IMG/VR virus record: IMGVR_UViG_3300015202_000006
Location: 1 to 64,000 of that record
Direction: 5' to 3' (one strand)
Source: a virus
DNA length: 64,000 bases
The translations under genes and the position numbers were made by a program. Position 1 is the first letter of the stretch; every line of letters starts with the position of its first letter. Under the pieces are notes generated by a model that was given only the letters and a program-made list of their open reading frames with translations, had not been told where the DNA came from and ran no database searches. Positions 30,142 to 39,417 of the stretch are shown piece after piece.

Positions 30142-30730
30142 AATTTACACAACTAAGTCTCTCAGCAGTGAAGAGGCTAAAGTTGTTGAAAGCTTTGAAG
30201 AACGAGGAAGGCCTGGGGTCGTAAGACTTCGCGTGGATTTTCTTCAGTCGGTCTACAACCTCGGTTATTCCTGCCAAGAGATCAACTCTCAGATGCCCGA
30301 GTATCCGCTAGACGCACTCTTGTGGGCCCGGTGGAAGTACGATTGGGACAAGAAGCGGGACGACTACCAGGCCTCTGTCCAAAACCGTGTACTTCCAAAC
30401 GCCACTCACGCTCGTGTAGACGGACTTCAGTTCCTAAGTGAGATCATGGGTGCGACCCATGCGATGTGGCGCCAGCAGCTGCTGAAGTATCTTGCGGCCC
30501 CAGATCGTGAAAAGGCCCCTGAATTTCTGCCTAAAACACTGCATCAGTACAGCTCTCTCGCTGCTCTGATGAAGGATCTCATGACTCCGGACAACAAAAC
30601 CGCAGGTGCAGGCTCCATGGCCCAGCCCTTGGTTTCAGTGAACATTTCTGGAGACTCAAGGACGGTCGAAGTGAGAGCAGGGGACGTTAAAGACGCACTC
30701 AAGAAATCACTCGGAAAAGACAAGAAGTAA
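30122..30730 (+). CDS. Probable small terminase subunit
   Basis: 202 residues. Placed directly before the large terminase, with a one-base stop/start overlap. N-terminal helices (FLQSVYNLGYSCQEINSQMP) could form a DNA-binding HTH, and a middle Trp/Arg-rich helical part could oligomerise. No diagnostic motif. Recognises phage DNA for packaging if correct. Confidence 0.5.
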   Translation: MSQTGLEIYTTKSLSSEEAKVVESFEERGRPGVVRLRVDFLQSVYNLGYSCQEINSQMPEYPLDALLWARWKYDWDKKRDDYQASVQNRVLPNATHARVDGLQFLSEIMGATHAMWRQQLLKYLAAPDREKAPEFLPKTLHQYSSLAALMKDLMTPDNKTAGAGSMAQPLVSVNISGDSRTVEVRAGDVKDALKKSLGKDKK

Positions 30731-32640
30731 TGAGTGACGGGAAGATACCACAGGCACTCACTGATGCGGAACTGCTCATGGCTCCGATCTTGGACCGCGA
30801 GCATATGCAGCTTTGGATCGAGAAGTTCATCGGCCTAGAGGGTGGGCTTCCTGATTGCACAGTGACTTCGAAGGCCAACTCAAATCCCCTCGATTTCGTT
30901 TATGAGGTCTATCGGGCGGTTATGGACGGGAAACCGCTCGGGATTCTCGCACTTGCTGGGCGTGATTCGGGCAAGACCCTTGCGTTGTCGATCATCGATC
31001 TTTTGGTATTTCTTCACGACAATCGCGACGGCGTCCACTTTGCTATGACTAAAGGCCAAGGCCTACGAGCGCGGGTTTATCTCGAACAATTCATACAGCG
31101 CATTCCTGCACTTCAGGCGGCTGTCGTAAAACAAAATAATTCCAAGGTGTCTCTGAACATTAACGGCGAAGAGGTGGGGCTCGAAGTTTTGCCTTGTACC
31201 CCGAAGGCCGCTCAGGGAGCACACGCCGCATTTGTTTCATTCGATGAGCTTGCCTCCTCGATGGATCCGATGAACATACGCGGGTACCGAGATGCTCACG
31301 GGGTCGCAGGAACGAGTCGTAAGGGAAAGCCTGCTGTCATAGTAAAGATCACTTCTCGTCAGAGTTCTGCTTCTTTGGCTGAGGAGGAACTTGAAAACGC
31401 ACCTCGAAGCGGACTTCAGGTTCGTACCTGGACCACGATCGATTCAATGGAGAGATGCCCAGACGAAAGGTCCGGCACCGAGCTAACTCCTCTCTGGATC
31501 AATATCATGACTGGCGAGCGGTACACCGAGGCCGAGTTTGAAATGATGCCGGTCAGTAACCGCGACGGCTTCGAGCGTTCGGTCGATACGCGGAACAAAT
31601 GCTTCACCTGTCCAATCGTGTCTCTCTGTCAGGGATCGAGTAAAAAGCAGACCTCTACGAGCCCCATCCTCCGTAAGGTTGAAGACGTAATTTCAAAATA
31701 CTCATTTGCAGGCGTCCACGACTGGGGTGTTTCGCAGCTGATGAGCTTAAAGCCCAACTCCGAATCTCTGGTCTATGCCCGATTTGACAACAAGATCCAC
31801 GTCGTAAACTGGGACGTGATGTGGGAGCGCCTGACGGGCGAGCCTCCAAAGAAGCCTGGAGTGACAAGGCAGCAATGGATGGAACGAGCGAAGCGAGCTG
31901 GCATTACGTTCATCGCAGGCGTCGACTGGGGTTGGACCAGCCCTTCCACCTGCGTCGTCCTTGGGATCGACCGTAGAGACAATGTGTACGTCGTAGAGGC
32001 TCGCGGTGCCCTTCGTAAGGACGACGCTGAGTGGGTGAAGTTCATTAAAGACAACATCCATCAGACTTATGACGTTCAAATGTACTGCCCGGATTCAGAG
32101 AGCAAGTCAGGCGTTAACTTTTTCCGAAAAGAAGATCTTCCGGTCGTTGATATCGACAAAGGACCCGGCAGCGTATTAGCCGGCGTAAATTTAGTGAGAG
32201 GTTTTGTCCGCGTCCCGGGGACCAACAAAGAGACCAAACTTTTTATTGCCTCAGACATCGTTTCTTCAATCCCAAACGTCCCTGGCATCATCGAAGAATT
32301 CGCAAAGTACTCTAAAGAGGTCGACGCTGCAGGAAGCGTCCTCGACGATAAGTTCAAAAAAGGATTCGACCATTATCTCGACGCTCTAAGATATTGTATT
32401 TACTGGTATTTCGGTAAGGCTACCGTCCGCTCACTGATGGGTGAAGGCGATACAAGAAGTCTCGATTCCCCAAATGCCGATATGGTCGCTCTCGCAAAAG
32501 CTCAGGGCATTAACTTCAACGACAACCGCCAAGGCTTCGACCATATGGGCCCGCAAGCCGATCCAGACGATGACGACGACGATGACGACGACCCAAATAA
32601 AGGCGGCGGAGGGTCCGGCCTTCAATGGGCGTGGACGTGA
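30730..32640 (+). CDS. terL: Terminase large subunit (packaging ATPase-nuclease)
   Basis: 636 residues. ATPase half: Walker A ILALAGRDSGKTLALS, with Walker B near AFVSFDELASS. Nuclease half: ITFIAGVDWGWTSPSTCVVL with the metal-binding Asp, and later acidic residues (YCPDSES; DHYLDALRYC). Pumps DNA into proheads and cuts it. A Cys-rich insert (NKCFTCPIVSLCQG) may bind zinc. It ends in an unusual run of nine Asp before a Gly-rich tail. Confidence 0.93.
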   Translation: MSDGKIPQALTDAELLMAPILDREHMQLWIEKFIGLEGGLPDCTVTSKANSNPLDFVYEVYRAVMDGKPLGILALAGRDSGKTLALSIIDLLVFLHDNRDGVHFAMTKGQGLRARVYLEQFIQRIPALQAAVVKQNNSKVSLNINGEEVGLEVLPCTPKAAQGAHAAFVSFDELASSMDPMNIRGYRDAHGVAGTSRKGKPAVIVKITSRQSSASLAEEELENAPRSGLQVRTWTTIDSMERCPDERSGTELTPLWINIMTGERYTEAEFEMMPVSNRDGFERSVDTRNKCFTCPIVSLCQGSSKKQTSTSPILRKVEDVISKYSFAGVHDWGVSQLMSLKPNSESLVYARFDNKIHVVNWDVMWERLTGEPPKKPGVTRQQWMERAKRAGITFIAGVDWGWTSPSTCVVLGIDRRDNVYVVEARGALRKDDAEWVKFIKDNIHQTYDVQMYCPDSESKSGVNFFRKEDLPVVDIDKGPGSVLAGVNLVRGFVRVPGTNKETKLFIASDIVSSIPNVPGIIEEFAKYSKEVDAAGSVLDDKFKKGFDHYLDALRYCIYWYFGKATVRSLMGEGDTRSLDSPNADMVALAKAQGINFNDNRQGFDHMGPQADPDDDDDDDDDPNKGGGGSGLQWAWT

Positions 32641-32712
32641 AGGTCTGCGCATTCACCCAGATAATAGACCCAGAGCGCTCATCCAAACACTCACTCTTTC
32701 GAAGGTATTTTC

Positions 32713-33639
32713 ATGTCTCTTATTAACGTCAATGTAGCTGTGCTTTGTTATTCGGATGGTCCCGCATCCAACCAGCCCAACATCCGGCTGGCAGATATTA
32801 AGTGGAGTCTGATGGGCCTTCAGACCGACAACTTCCGTAACATGCCAATCAGTTTGGCTCCTGGCGAACAGCTCGACATTGTCTCGAACGTCCGTACGCT
32901 CCCAGCCGCCCCTTCAGTAGTGACTGTTACTCAGTCCGGATCAAAGATGACCCTCACTGGCGCTCGCGGAAGCTTCAGGACCGCCCGCGCCTCTGCAAGC
33001 GGCGACAACACAACCGCGTGGAGCGTGAGCATCGATGTCTCCGGACTCGTCACTCTAGCGTTTCACGGCGGTACCGCACCGGATATGTCCGCAGTTCAGC
33101 TCGGAGATCAGGTTTCGCTCGGAACCGCATTTCAGATTTATAATCAGGGCGACTTCACGGTCCTCACGAAGACCTCCACACAGGTTCAATTCAAAAATCC
33201 GCTTGGCCAAACGGAAGCAGGTACCGCAGGACAGGTCTCGGTCTATTCGAATGGTCCGGTCCAGGCTGGCGACGTGCTGGATATCTCGGGAGCGCCATTC
33301 GCCGCTCCAAACCAAGGCACCTTTCAAATCACTCGAGTTACCGACTCAACGATCGAAGTTATCAACCAAAACGGCATTGCCCAGGCCTCACTCTCGGGAG
33401 CGGCAAGCGTAATCAACGTTTATCCTTTCGCGTTCAAATGGATGGCAATGGCAGTGGATGGAAAAGTAAAGGTTGGTCTCAACGGAGATGCGCCCGGAAA
33501 CCTTGAAGTGGAACCGCATGTCGAGGGCGATATCGTTCGTGCGCCCGGACTATTCATAAAACGCGGCAAGCTGTTTCGATTAAGCATTTTAAATCCGGGC
33601 ATTATGCCAGTCAGCGGATTTGTAATACTGGCGGAGTAA
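32713..33639 (+). CDS. Beta-rich structural protein
   Basis: 308 residues starting MSLINVNVAVLCYSDGPASN. Thr/Ser/Gly/Val-rich with repeated short strands, like head-decoration, fibre or baseplate proteins. The end (GLFIKRGKLFRLSILNPGIM) recalls the C-terminal part of the protein at 61085. It lies between terminase and portal. About 70 nt of leader precede it. Confidence 0.6.
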   Translation: MSLINVNVAVLCYSDGPASNQPNIRLADIKWSLMGLQTDNFRNMPISLAPGEQLDIVSNVRTLPAAPSVVTVTQSGSKMTLTGARGSFRTARASASGDNTTAWSVSIDVSGLVTLAFHGGTAPDMSAVQLGDQVSLGTAFQIYNQGDFTVLTKTSTQVQFKNPLGQTEAGTAGQVSVYSNGPVQAGDVLDISGAPFAAPNQGTFQITRVTDSTIEVINQNGIAQASLSGAASVINVYPFAFKWMAMAVDGKVKVGLNGDAPGNLEVEPHVEGDIVRAPGLFIKRGKLFRLSILNPGIMPVSGFVILAE

Positions 33640-33641
33640 GC

Positions 33642-34175
33642 GTGAAGCCGAAGTTCAACGAGAATTCTGCGATAAGAGGTGCGATCAGGCGCATGTTTTC
33701 TCGCTCTCCGGTCGTTAGAGAAGTTCAAGCAAAGGTTCGGCGTGAAGTTCCTAAGTATAACAAAGATGGGTCTAGGGCCAAAAAGAACGCAGTTCAATAT
33801 CAGTGCAATCTCTGTAAGCAGTGGACAAAGTCGACGGCAATTGCAGTGGATCACATCGAGCCGGTGATTGATGTGGAGCATGGGTTTACGGACTGGAACG
33901 CTTTCGTGAAGCGGCTCTTTTGTGAGGCCAGCAACTTACAAGTGGTTTGCGATGACTGTCACCAAAAGAAGACCAACAAGGAAAGACACGATCGGCAGCT
34001 CCTGAAAGACAAAGAGCTATTGGGGAAACTAGAAAAGCTCTCTGACTCTAGTTCGGTGATCGAAGGTCTCAAGAAGTTTACCAAGAAAAAACTTTTGACC
34101 TATCCAGCAGAAATTGTAACCCGCGTCTTAGCCCTGAAAGAAAACCACGGCAAAGCGAAGCGGGGCAGGAAGTAA
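33642..34175 (+). CDS. HNH endonuclease
   Basis: 177 residues, GTG start. HNH/treble-clef layout: CNLCKQW, then AIAVDHIEPV (catalytic His), Asn in EASNLQVVCDDCHQKKT. Basic tail. HNH genes beside terminase and portal often aid packaging, or act as homing endonucleases; position favours the first. Confidence 0.85.
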   Translation: MKPKFNENSAIRGAIRRMFSRSPVVREVQAKVRREVPKYNKDGSRAKKNAVQYQCNLCKQWTKSTAIAVDHIEPVIDVEHGFTDWNAFVKRLFCEASNLQVVCDDCHQKKTNKERHDRQLLKDKELLGKLEKLSDSSSVIEGLKKFTKKKLLTYPAEIVTRVLALKENHGKAKRGRK

Positions 34176-34178
34176 ATT

Positions 34179-36209
34179 ATGGCCAACATATTCTCTAAAC
34201 TATACGACTACGCCGATGCTAGCTTGGATAGCCGAATTGGAGGTCTCCGTAAGGACGACACTGATGCCGGTACCGAAGTCCTTGCCAAGGGCGAAAAGGT
34301 CGATGGCACAATTGGCCGAAAAGGCCTGCTTTTTGACCCGATCGTTGATGTCGCATACGCCAGCGGCGGACTCTATCAGCCAAGAGGCTCCCTTATAACT
34401 AACGTTGCGCTTAAGCAGGTATCTCGCAAGAATCCGATCGTAGCCATCGCTATCGACGTTCGTGCTTCCCAGGCTGCATCAGCTGCGAAACTCCCTGAGA
34501 ACCGATTTGAAATGGGGATCGAAATCGGTCCTAAGGTAAAAGGCGAGCAGGTCGATCCCGAAGAAAAACGCAAGATCGAAGAGTTCATTCTAAATTGCGG
34601 GTTTACCGAAAATAGATCAGAACCCGACCGAATGACATTCGATCAATGGTGCTACGCGATCGTACGCGACTTCATGATTTATGGTCATGCTGCAGTGGAA
34701 AAGGTCCGCAAAAAAGACGGATCGCTATACTGCTTCCTTCCGCTGCCCGGCGAATCAATTTTCTTCGCTACAAAAGATGCCGATAAAGGAATGATTGAAT
34801 CGATGAAGGCGTCATTCGCTCTTCGGTTGGATCCCAATAAGGCCGAAGTAGACGATACGAACGATGACAATATCGAGTACGTTCAGGTCATTGAAGGCAA
34901 GGTCGTCGAAGGATTCTCCAGTAAGGAACTCGCGTTTGTTAAGCTCTACACCGAATCAGATTTGGATCTTCGTTCTTATTGCGTCGGCCCGTTAGAGCGC
35001 GCTATTTCCGCAATTATTTCTTCGATGCAAATTGAAAATCATCAAAGACAGTTTTTTGCGAACGGCACTGCCAGCCGAGGCGTATTCACGATCAACGGCG
35101 ACTGCACCCCTAATCAACTTCGGACTCTCCAGGCTCAGTGGAATCAAATCACTGGTCCGGTAAACGCATGGAGAACTCCAGTCCTTGCAGGTATCAAGTC
35201 GGCGTCTTTCATTCCCCTGACGATGAGCAACCGGGACATGGAATACGCTGCTTACCAAGACCATATTCTACGCATTCTATTTAGCTGTTTCGCAATGGAT
35301 CCAGAGGAAGCAGGCTTTGGGCACCTCTCTAAGGGTACTGAACAGCGTTCGATGAGTGAGAGTTCGAACGAATGGCGCATGACTGCCTCCAGGGACCGTG
35401 GACTTCGTCCGGTACTTGGACGCATCGAAGCACTTATTAATGAAACGATTATTCCGGATGCTTTCGGTAAGGCCGTATCCGAGCGAGTCCATTTCAGATT
35501 CGTAGGATTAGACAGCGAAACTCGGATGGAAGAGCTTTCTCGCCAACAGGTAGAAGTAAGCCTTCACACCACTCTGAATGAAGCTCGTCGTGAGGCTGAA
35601 CGTAAGGAACTTCCGATCGGCGGGAACCTCATCCTTAATCCTCTTCTCCTCCAGATCCTCCAAAACAATATGACAAAAGGTCAGTTTATGGAGCAGTTCA
35701 TGGGCATTCAGGGTGCTGCACAAGATCCTCAGTACTCCTATCTCCCGGACCCGATGTGGTTCCAGTGGCAGCAAATGCAGATTCAGCTCACACAAATGCA
35801 GTCCGGCGGTGAACCGCAGGATCCAAACGGCGATGACGACGCTCCAAAGGAAACCGATAAGAAATCGAAATCCAGGTCCGACGACAGTGCAGCGGAAGGC
35901 GACGAGCCTTCTGAGGAAGAGCAAGAGGCCGCCCAGCAACAGGCCCAGCAACAGTCTTCGGCAGTTGAGCAATACATTGCCGCGAACCCGACTCTTTTCA
36001 AATCGATGCTCACTAATTGGAAGACCGATAGCGATCTGAAGAAGACCGAGTTCAAGCATCGTAAGATCCGAAACGATCATGTCGAGAAGATGACCAGCAG
36101 TCTTGTAAAAGACTTCCGCCAGTCCTCCAGCCTTTTAATCAAGGAGATTCTGGAAGTGGTTAAAGAAGACATGGATGCGCAGACAAAAAAGCCTAAGAAG
36201 GACACCTAA
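34179..36209 (+). CDS. Portal protein
   Basis: 676 residues. Typical place after terminase and before head morphogenesis. Portal-like segments: NPIVAIAIDVRASQAASAAK, FMIYGHAAVEKVRKKDG, and ILRILFSCFAMDPEEAGFGH. A Gln-rich stretch near the C-terminus (EEEQEAAQQQAQQQ) and an acidic linker precede a helical end. Forms the dodecameric DNA gate of the head (family knowledge). Confidence 0.85.
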   Translation: MANIFSKLYDYADASLDSRIGGLRKDDTDAGTEVLAKGEKVDGTIGRKGLLFDPIVDVAYASGGLYQPRGSLITNVALKQVSRKNPIVAIAIDVRASQAASAAKLPENRFEMGIEIGPKVKGEQVDPEEKRKIEEFILNCGFTENRSEPDRMTFDQWCYAIVRDFMIYGHAAVEKVRKKDGSLYCFLPLPGESIFFATKDADKGMIESMKASFALRLDPNKAEVDDTNDDNIEYVQVIEGKVVEGFSSKELAFVKLYTESDLDLRSYCVGPLERAISAIISSMQIENHQRQFFANGTASRGVFTINGDCTPNQLRTLQAQWNQITGPVNAWRTPVLAGIKSASFIPLTMSNRDMEYAAYQDHILRILFSCFAMDPEEAGFGHLSKGTEQRSMSESSNEWRMTASRDRGLRPVLGRIEALINETIIPDAFGKAVSERVHFRFVGLDSETRMEELSRQQVEVSLHTTLNEARREAERKELPIGGNLILNPLLLQILQNNMTKGQFMEQFMGIQGAAQDPQYSYLPDPMWFQWQQMQIQLTQMQSGGEPQDPNGDDDAPKETDKKSKSRSDDSAAEGDEPSEEEQEAAQQQAQQQSSAVEQYIAANPTLFKSMLTNWKTDSDLKKTEFKHRKIRNDHVEKMTSSLVKDFRQSSSLLIKEILEVVKEDMDAQTKKPKKDT

Positions 36210-36214
36210 GTCTC

Positions 36215-37075
36215 ATGGCACTGTCTGGAGATGCACAAAAGAAGATCATGGACCTCATCAAGGCTTTCAAGGCGCTGATGAAGCTCAAGTCATCGGGTCC
36301 TCAGCGGCTCACTCAGTCCGAGTGGAAGGCGTTGATCAATTCAGAGTTTTGGAAAAAGGGTAACCCGGAAATCACCGCTCCTGTCGGAGAGGCCTATCTT
36401 CTTACCCACCAGCAGGTAGTGGGAGAAAACGGACCCGCTCCTAAGGCCATGCGCGATGGGGCCATGCAATTCCTTGAGCGGACTATGGAACGATACTCCG
36501 GCAAAGCTGTTGATCAGCTTTCCACCGACATCCTCTCTACCGTCGAAACACAGTTGTTTCCGTTTGAAGACCGCAGGGAAGGCGAGGCTATTTACGAAGC
36601 GCTCAAAGACCCTAACATTTATAAGAAGAACCTTCGCTCACTCCTCGAGGACAAGGTTGATAACTGGACGGCCCGCTACAAGACCGTAGTGAAGACAGAA
36701 TTGAATCGTGCTTCAAACTGGGGATCGATGGACGCAATCCTCCATAATAACCCTGATAAAGAGCCTCATCAGCTGACCGTCTATAAGCAGGGGAATAAGC
36801 CTGGCCACGGGGCGTGTAAGTACTGCGAGAAGTTCTGGTACATGGACGACAGAATCACACCTCGCACATACCGCCTCTCTGAACTCATCGCCAATGGAAG
36901 TAATCTCGGAAAGAAAGCAGCCGATTGGCAGCCCACCGTTGATTCTACTCATCCCAACGAATCCCATTTGCTGAACGAACTGCGCCCGGGATTCGGATTC
37001 GATAACGGCGGAAATATCACTTACGTCCGTGAAGATCATGACGAGTACAAAAAGCAAAAAGGCGACAATGAGTAG
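36215..37075 (+). CDS. Head morphogenesis protein, MuF/gp7-like
   Basis: 286 residues. The segment VVKTELNRASNWGSMDAIL, then CKYCEKFW and TVDSTHPNESHLLNELRPGF, fits the minor head protein (SPP1 gp7/MuF) fold with its conserved Cys and His residues. Placed straight after the portal as expected. Usually present in few copies inside the head. Confidence 0.72.
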   Translation: MALSGDAQKKIMDLIKAFKALMKLKSSGPQRLTQSEWKALINSEFWKKGNPEITAPVGEAYLLTHQQVVGENGPAPKAMRDGAMQFLERTMERYSGKAVDQLSTDILSTVETQLFPFEDRREGEAIYEALKDPNIYKKNLRSLLEDKVDNWTARYKTVVKTELNRASNWGSMDAILHNNPDKEPHQLTVYKQGNKPGHGACKYCEKFWYMDDRITPRTYRLSELIANGSNLGKKAADWQPTVDSTHPNESHLLNELRPGFGFDNGGNITYVREDHDEYKKQKGDNE

Positions 37076-37706
37076 CAAGATCGAAGATCTAAAGAAAAAA
37101 CTCGAAACCGCTCGTGACTCCATCAGGTCCTATCGCGAAGAAGAACTCGACAAGAGCTTCAAGGACCTTGCGATCGGCGCTGCAATGGGCGCATCCATCC
37201 TTCACGGTCATACAGCGACCTCATTTGAAGACAGGGCTCCTCAGGTGGCCTATCAGCACCACTCCGTCATGCATGATGATCTAAGACGCATCTCAATGAT
37301 CGAATCTTCGGGCGGCAAGAATAAAAACCACGAGATGACGACTGTAGGAGTGAATGCCGGACACACTGCGGGCGGGTCCACTGGACTGATGCCAATCACC
37401 ATCGCCGAAACGGTAGCCAAAACCCCTGAATTAAAAGCTAAATATCAGCACCTGCTATCGATGAAGCCTGATCAGGTTACTGCGGCCATCAACCAGCACC
37501 CAGACATGGAAACGGACATCGCCAATCACCACTGGAAGAGACTGTCGAACGTATTCCGTAATGATCGACCTCGGATGGCATTCGCGTGGAGAAACGGCAT
37601 TACAGCTGCCAAGAATGCTACGTCTGAGCAGATTAGCAACCACCCGTATGTACAAAAATTTATGGGCCTTAGTAAGGCCGAGGACCCGGAATCAACTCCG
37701 GTTTAA
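37068..37706 (+). CDS. Lytic-transglycosylase-like protein
   Basis: 212 residues starting MSSKIEDLKKKLETARDSIR. RRISMIESSGGKNKNHEMTT and later AGGSTGLMPITIAETVAK match the SLT lysozyme core (catalytic Glu in ESSGG, then GLMP). Cuts peptidoglycan strands, probably at infection as a virion protein because it lies among head genes. Overlaps the previous gene by 8 nt, which fixes the start. Confidence 0.72.
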   Translation: MSSKIEDLKKKLETARDSIRSYREEELDKSFKDLAIGAAMGASILHGHTATSFEDRAPQVAYQHHSVMHDDLRRISMIESSGGKNKNHEMTTVGVNAGHTAGGSTGLMPITIAETVAKTPELKAKYQHLLSMKPDQVTAAINQHPDMETDIANHHWKRLSNVFRNDRPRMAFAWRNGITAAKNATSEQISNHPYVQKFMGLSKAEDPESTPV

Positions 37707-37713
37707 TACCAGT

Positions 37714-38025
37714 ATGAAAAAAATCACCTTCTTAATAAATAGGGCTAGGGGTTTGATGGCGGATCTAAAGAAGGCCTCTGTTTCCGACTCGGTCGGTAAG
37801 ACAAGATCGGGCAAGACCGTATATTCGAAGCCCGATAATCCTTCCCACTCAAAGTTCGACTCAGACGACCACCGCGATGCATACACTCTTCATAAAGAAG
37901 CTGCAGCGGAACAAAAAGAAAACTCTAAGATGTGCGCTAATGGCAGCAGGTCAGAGGCGCATTTTTTGGAGCTATCTGAAAGGCACGGAGAATGCGCCCG
38001 GATTCATCTCGCGGAGTGCGGATAG
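37714..38025 (+). CDS. Small hypothetical protein
   Basis: 103 residues starting MKKITFLINRARGLMADLKK. Contains VGKTRSGKTVYSKPDNPSHS and DDHRDAYTLHKEAA, a His/Lys-rich pattern seen in short phage proteins near head genes. A second start at MADLKK (37756) is possible. Stops just before the convergent deformylase gene. Confidence 0.6.
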   Translation: MKKITFLINRARGLMADLKKASVSDSVGKTRSGKTVYSKPDNPSHSKFDSDDHRDAYTLHKEAAAEQKENSKMCANGSRSEAHFLELSERHGECARIHLAECG

Positions 38026-38062
38026 GGCCTATGTCGAATGGCATGCTCGCCATTCAGTTTGG

Positions 38063-38563
38063 TCATCCTTGGGGCGAGAACTGAGCCAGTTTTTTCGCGC
38101 GTTTAAAGGCAAGCTCCCGTTTTAAAGGGCTCAAGCGATCAATGAACAGCTTCCCTGCCAAATGGTCAGTCTCGTGCTGTATCGCTCTGGCAAAAAGCCC
38201 TTCTGCCGTTCCCTTGTGGGAAGCCCCGTCCACGTCCTGGTAGTCGAAATCGACTTTCTCAAAACGTTTCACTGTTTCATGGATGTGATCGACGCTGAGA
38301 CATCCTTCGACCTCCTGAAGCTCCCCATAGGACTTCGTGATGGTGCAGTTGCAGAACGCCTTGGGGCCTTCTCCGATATCTAAAACAAACACATTCAATC
38401 TGACGCCGATTTGGTTGGCCGCAAGACCGATGCCCCTATTGGAATACATCGTCTCGGTCATGTCCCGGACCAAGGCTCTCAGCTCATCGGTTGAAAAAGC
38501 TTGAACCTTTTCTGAAGCCTTTTTCAGTATTGGGTTCGGAAACTTGATCAGGAGATAATTCAT
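38063..38563 (-). CDS. def: Peptide deformylase
   Basis: 166 residues with all three motifs: GIGLAANQIG, EGCLSV and QHETDHL. Removes the N-formyl group from new proteins using a metal bound by Cys and two His. Phage deformylases usually lack the bacterial C-terminal helix; here a basic tail remains. It is transcribed against the head genes with two small genes upstream. Confidence 0.95.
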   Translation of the reverse strand: MNYLLIKFPNPILKKASEKVQAFSTDELRALVRDMTETMYSNRGIGLAANQIGVRLNVFVLDIGEGPKAFCNCTITKSYGELQEVEGCLSVDHIHETVKRFEKVDFDYQDVDGASHKGTAEGLFARAIQHETDHLAGKLFIDRLSPLKRELAFKRAKKLAQFSPQG

Positions 38564-38566
38564 AAG

Positions 38567-38788
38567 CTATTCCCGAGTAAGATCTTCAAGATCCTTGAGG
38601 ATCTTCTCAATGTCGGCATGGATCTGAGAGAGCTTGTCTATCTCGACCTGCACATCGGACTTGGCGCTAGGCCTCTTTGGTATCGCGATAGGTCCGGTGA
38701 GAGAGGTGTCTTTTCCGAGCTTATAGAGCGCGTAATAATTTATGTCGCTGAAAACAAATTTCTGACTCATATCCCTACTTGCGCTCAT
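38567..38788 (-). CDS. Small hypothetical protein
   Basis: 73 residues starting MSASRDMSQKFVFSDINYYA. AGAAGGA lies 8 nt upstream. Helical acidic C-terminus (DIEKILKDLEDLTRE). Between the promoter-proximal gene at 39146 and deformylase. Unknown function. Confidence 0.6.
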   Translation of the reverse strand: MSASRDMSQKFVFSDINYYALYKLGKDTSLTGPIAIPKRPSAKSDVQVEIDKLSQIHADIEKILKDLEDLTRE

Positions 38789-38813
38789 TGCTTTGTTCCT
38801 TCTGTAGAACTCA

Positions 38814-39146
38814 TTAAAAGCCCCAATTTAAAGAGATTGAACCAACGCCCGGTGCCGCTGATAGGCTAAGCTTCTGAACCAACGGCACCCGACGCGTACT
38901 AAAACGGATCTCGCGCTTAACTCCAATGACGTAGGCAGATGCCAGGAGCCCTTGCGTGTCTTTATCTAAAAAGTAGCTGATGCGCCTCTGACCCTCGCCC
39001 TGAACGTATACGTTCACTTTGGATTCAAGATGAGTGGCGCCGGACTGAAGCATAAAAGCCTGTCCGGCTTTGTTGCACGCTTCAGGAGCGGTTCCATTAA
39101 GAGCGAAACTGGCACAGGAGATTGCGACTAATTCGTTAAGTCCCAT
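38814..39146 (-). CDS. Hypothetical protein, leaderless
   Basis: 110 residues starting MGLNELVAISCASFALNGTA. Beta-rich with several Arg-rich strands (GEGQRRISYFLDKDTQ; RRVPLVQKL). The ATG lies exactly 6 nt after TATAAG of a minus-strand promoter. First gene of the deformylase unit. Not recognised. Confidence 0.62.
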   Translation of the reverse strand: MGLNELVAISCASFALNGTAPEACNKAGQAFMLQSGATHLESKVNVYVQGEGQRRISYFLDKDTQGLLASAYVIGVKREIRFSTRRVPLVQKLSLSAAPGVGSISLNWGF

Positions 39147-39152
39147 GCTCCT

Positions 39153-39162
39153 CTTATACGGA
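39153..39162 (-). promoter_or_regulatory. Leaderless phage promoter, deformylase unit
   Basis: Minus TTCCGTATAAG; 6 nt to ATG at 39146. Back to back with the plus promoter at 39192. Confidence 0.72.
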
Positions 39163-39191
39163 ACGTCCCCAGGTCAAGAGATGTGCCTGCT

Positions 39192-39201
39192 TCCGTATAA
39201 A
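39192..39201 (+). promoter_or_regulatory. Phage promoter for ClpP-like unit
   Basis: TTCCGTATAAA; 9 nt to ATG at 39211, slightly longer than the usual 6. Confidence 0.7.
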
Positions 39202-39210
39202 ACAGGCAAG

Positions 39211-39417
39211 ATGGCTAAACAGTTAAAAGTACAAAAAAGCGAAGAGGGAACACCAGTGGTGCAATGCCCTCGATGCGACGAAGTAATCACTCCGAACTAT
39301 TTTGAGATATTCGATGGGTACCACTGCCCCGAATGTGACCAAACATTAGACAGCGGGGCACTTCGAGCTTACCGACGAGCGGCTAAGGACTTCGAAGACT
39401 CGGGCGGCATGGAATGA
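39211..39417 (+). CDS. Small zinc-ribbon protein
   Basis: 68 residues starting MAKQLKVQKSEEGTPVVQCP. CPRC and CPEC pairs form one zinc ribbon; helical C-terminus. ATGA overlap with the protease gene. Possibly an adaptor; function unknown. Confidence 0.72.
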   Translation: MAKQLKVQKSEEGTPVVQCPRCDEVITPNYFEIFDGYHCPECDQTLDSGALRAYRRAAKDFEDSGGME

